A stretch of 64,000 bases of DNA, taken from contig NC_017030.1 of the NCBI RefSeq assembly GCF_000255295.1, positions 4,774,001 through 4,838,000 of the forward strand, given 5' to 3'. Below the pieces are notes generated by a model that was not told where the DNA came from, did not search any database, and saw nothing but the letters and a program-made list of their open reading frames with translations. The first letter of the stretch is position 1, and every line of letters starts with the position of its first letter. The translations under genes and the position numbers were made by a program. The DNA is from Corallococcus coralloides DSM 2259 (GTDB lineage: Bacteria > Myxococcota > Myxococcia > Myxococcales > Myxococcaceae). Positions 62,191 to 64,000 of this stretch are shown here, piece after piece.

Positions 62191-62203
62191 CGGGCAGGGG
62201 AGG

Positions 62204-62230
62204 GCAGGCATCCTGGAAGCCGATGCCTGC
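62204..62230 (+). terminator. Hairpin after prkA
   Basis: GCAGGCAT (62204-62211) pairs with ATGCCTGC (62223-62230), 11-nt loop, then TCGTCTGCTTCCC. Probable terminator 13 bp after the prkA stop. Confidence 0.5.
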
Positions 62231-62339
62231 TCGTCTGCTTCCCAATCCGGGCCGAGGCTCGGGATGATGGGACTTCGCACCGAGTTTGCGCGTGTGTCGT
62301 CGTCTTTCGTCCCGCCTCATCCTTGCGCCTGGAGAGTTG

Positions 62340-63230
62340 ATGAACCGGTTGCTGTTGGGCACCCCCCTCCTGTGGGCCCTCGTGTCGTGCGCCAGTGCCC
62401 CGTCGCAGTCCTCCGAGGACACTCCGGTCGCGACGCACACGCAGGCTCCGCTCCGGGTGGAGCGGGCGCTGTCCCGGCCCGAGCCCACGCCGCAGCCCAC
62501 GCGCAAGGCGATGGTGCGCCGCATCCTCCCGCTCAACGTGCGGCTGGTGACGACGGAGGACGGCAAGGTGCGCCGCTCTGCATCGGGCGTCGTCATTGGC
62601 ACGGAGGCCGGTGAGGCCGGGCCCGTCAGCTACGTGCTCACCAACGCGCACGCGGTGGAGCAGGGCGACCTGAAGGACCCCGTGCTCAAGGTCATGTTGG
62701 ACCGGCGCGCGGAGACGCACGAGTACCTGGCGGAGGTGGTGGCCACGGGCCAGGTGCCGGACCTGGACCTGGCGCTGCTGCGCGTGACGGGCGTGACGTG
62801 GCCCGTGGCGGAGCTGGCCTCGGACGACGAGCCGGAGCCCGGCGAGGACGTGGTGGTGGCGGCGTCCCCGTACGGCCGCGCGCTGTCCATCTCCGGCGGC
62901 ATGGTGTCCCAGGTGGAGTGGGACAAGGAGACGAAGCACCCGCGCATGCTGAAGACGGACGCGCCCATCGGCTACGGGGCCTCCGGCGGTGGCATCTTCA
63001 GCCTGGAGACGGGGCGGCTGTTGGCCATCGTGGAGGGCTACCGCACCGCGAAGGTGGACTTCGAGGTCGCCTCCCAGAACTTCAGCTTCGACGTGCCCAT
63101 GCCCGGCGAGACGTTCGCCGCGCCCAGCGCCAAGGTGCGCGGCTTCCTCCAGGCGAAGGGCTTCGGCCGGCTCCTGGAGCGCTCCGCGGACGCGGAGGGT
63201 GCGGGGCCCCAGAAGACCGCGAGTCGTTGA
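62340..63230 (+). CDS. Trypsin-like serine protease lipoprotein
   Basis: 296 residues from ATG 62340. Lipoprotein signal LLGTPLLWALVSC (Cys17). S1C-like protease domain with the triad: His in VLTNAHAVEQ, Asp in PDLDLALLRV, Ser in IGYGASGGGIFSLE. No PDZ domain follows, unlike DegP. Likely a membrane-anchored periplasmic or surface protease; substrate unknown. Stop at 63230 is followed 39 bp later by a large symmetrical stem-loop. Confidence 0.82.
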   Translation: MNRLLLGTPLLWALVSCASAPSQSSEDTPVATHTQAPLRVERALSRPEPTPQPTRKAMVRRILPLNVRLVTTEDGKVRRSASGVVIGTEAGEAGPVSYVLTNAHAVEQGDLKDPVLKVMLDRRAETHEYLAEVVATGQVPDLDLALLRVTGVTWPVAELASDDEPEPGEDVVVAASPYGRALSISGGMVSQVEWDKETKHPRMLKTDAPIGYGASGGGIFSLETGRLLAIVEGYRTAKVDFEVASQNFSFDVPMPGETFAAPSAKVRGFLQAKGFGRLLERSADAEGAGPQKTASR

Positions 63231-63269
63231 GCCAACAGCCCCGGACCGAGAAATTGGTGCGGGCCTGAT

Positions 63270-63300
63270 CCAGCGTTAGAGCTGCGGGCTCTTTCGCTGG
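63270..63300 (+). terminator. Symmetrical stem-loop before the dCMP deaminase gene
   Basis: CCAGCG-TT-AGAGC-TGCGG-GCTCT-TT-CGCTGG (63270-63300): 11 pairs with a TT/TT internal loop. Its last two bases belong to the GGAGGG ribosome site of the next gene. Either the terminator of the protease gene or a leader structure controlling deaminase translation. Confidence 0.45.
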
Positions 63301-63313
63301 AGGGTTCACGCGC

Positions 63314-63772
63314 ATGTCCGCTCGGGGCAATTGGGATCAGTACTTCATGGACATCGCCCAGCAGGTGGCCACCCGCGCCACCTGCGACCGCAAGCACGTG
63401 GGCGCGGTGCTGGTGCGGGACAAGACCATCCTGTCCACCGGCTACAACGGCGCCATCCGCGGCCTGCCCCACTGCGATGAAGTGGGCCACATGATGGAGA
63501 ACGGCCACTGCGTGGCCACCGTCCACGCGGAGGCCAACGCCATCATCCAGGCCGCGAAGAACGGCGTCGGAATCGACGGGGCGACCATCTACACGACCGC
63601 CAGCCCCTGCTGGCCGTGCTTCAAGCTGATCGCCAACAGCGGCTGCACCCGCATCGTCTTTGGCGAGTTCTACCGGGACCCGCGCATCTTCGAGTACGCG
63701 GCCCGGCTGGGCCTCCAACTCGTGGGCCTGGGCGCCGCCGCGCAGCCGCCGTCGCCCGCAACCGGCACCTGA
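63314..63772 (+). CDS. Deoxycytidylate (dCMP) deaminase
   Basis: 152 residues, GGAGGG (63299-63304) as ribosome site. Converts dCMP to dUMP for thymidylate synthesis. Zinc site: His-Ala-Glu in VATVHAEANAII and the two cysteines of ASPCWPCFKLIANSG; an extra CDRKHVGAVLVRD region and LPHCDEVGHMM with a second metal-type Cys/His group are typical of the ComEB/Dctd branch. No signal peptide. Last gene of the window. Confidence 0.92.
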   Translation: MSARGNWDQYFMDIAQQVATRATCDRKHVGAVLVRDKTILSTGYNGAIRGLPHCDEVGHMMENGHCVATVHAEANAIIQAAKNGVGIDGATIYTTASPCWPCFKLIANSGCTRIVFGEFYRDPRIFEYAARLGLQLVGLGAAAQPPSPATGT

Positions 63773-64000
63773 GGGCGGACGCGGTGTCCGGGGGTGGACA
63801 ACCCCTGGACACGCTGATCGCCCGGGATGAGGTTCCCGTTCGTTGAATGACACTTGTGAGTGGTCCTAAGTGGCTGTTCCGACACGGGAATTTTAGAACT
63901 CCGGCAAGAATTACCGACCCAGGGTTGACGATCCCAGGGGTGCTCCCTAAATCCTGGCCTCGGTAGGGCGGCGGCGGGGGTGGGGCGACGGAAATTCCTA
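63773..64000. other. Right-hand intergenic region
   Basis: 228 bp with no gene that I can support. It becomes less GC-rich from about 63840. It contains one promoter-like pair (next entry). The next gene probably starts beyond the window edge. Confidence 0.4.
63925..63953 (+). promoter_or_regulatory. Sigma-70-like promoter reading out of the window
   Basis: TTGACG (63925-63930), 17-nt spacer, TAAATC (63948-63953). Good -35 and spacing; would drive a gene beyond the right edge. Confidence 0.45.

Overview
The window is high-GC DNA (roughly 70 % by eye) packed with genes on both strands. It points to a Myxococcaceae genome (Myxococcus/Corallococcus type). The evidence is the 3' part of a frz chemosensory operon (FrzCD-FrzE-FrzG-FrzF order and sizes), a DUSAM-domain protein, a DUF2378 (TIGR02265) protein, an AgmX/PglI C-terminal domain protein, and many secreted proteins and lipoproteins. 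I see no prophage, insertion sequence, CRISPR array, tRNA or rRNA.

Layout. 1-6.2 kb: frzCD (partial), frzE, frzG and frzF, ending at a hairpin facing a PHA-system protein. 6.6-12.5 kb: class II photolyase divergent from an eight-helix membrane protein, then a DUF1015 protein, a tRNA1(Val)-type methyltransferase and an outer-membrane barrel. 12.7-18.2 kb: large secreted glycosidase-like protein and an ABC exporter operon. 18.5-23.1 kb: small coiled-coil protein, hemB, a DUF4177-like protein, an RDD membrane protein and a fused double ATP-grasp ligase. 23.2-28.5 kb: PLD-like lipoprotein, carotenoid oxygenase controlled from a divergent TetR gene, P1 peptidase and a 40-residue basic protein. 28.5-34.9 kb: cell-envelope and secreted proteins (lipoprotein, AI-2E-type permease, barrel, CotH, polysaccharide lyase, esterase).

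35-42.8 kb: DUSAM locus with a frameshifted lipoprotein, a guanidine-III riboswitch and gdx/sugE, a metzincin lipoprotein, GST, an ECF sigma/anti-sigma operon, DUF2378 and slyD. 42.8-48.8 kb (minus strand): rhlE, the formaldehyde-detoxification pair adhC-fghA, a LuxR-type two-component system and a lipoprotein. 48.9-53.7 kb: a sulfur-mobilisation cluster (E1-like, TusA, ThiS/MoaD, a degenerate E1-like protein, a JAMM peptidase, then cysC and larE). 53.8-63.8 kb: RHH regulator, truA, GYF/AgmX protein, clpX, a lid-less Hsp70, PrkA kinase, a trypsin-like lipoprotein and dCMP deaminase.

The best regulatory signals are the guanidine-III aptamer before gdx, two palindromes lying across the carotenoid-oxygenase promoter, and several perfect inverted repeats at divergent or convergent gene junctions. 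The most system-like accessory locus is the ubiquitin-like sulfur-carrier cluster. Its parts belong to known families. Its exact product is not evident from sequence.
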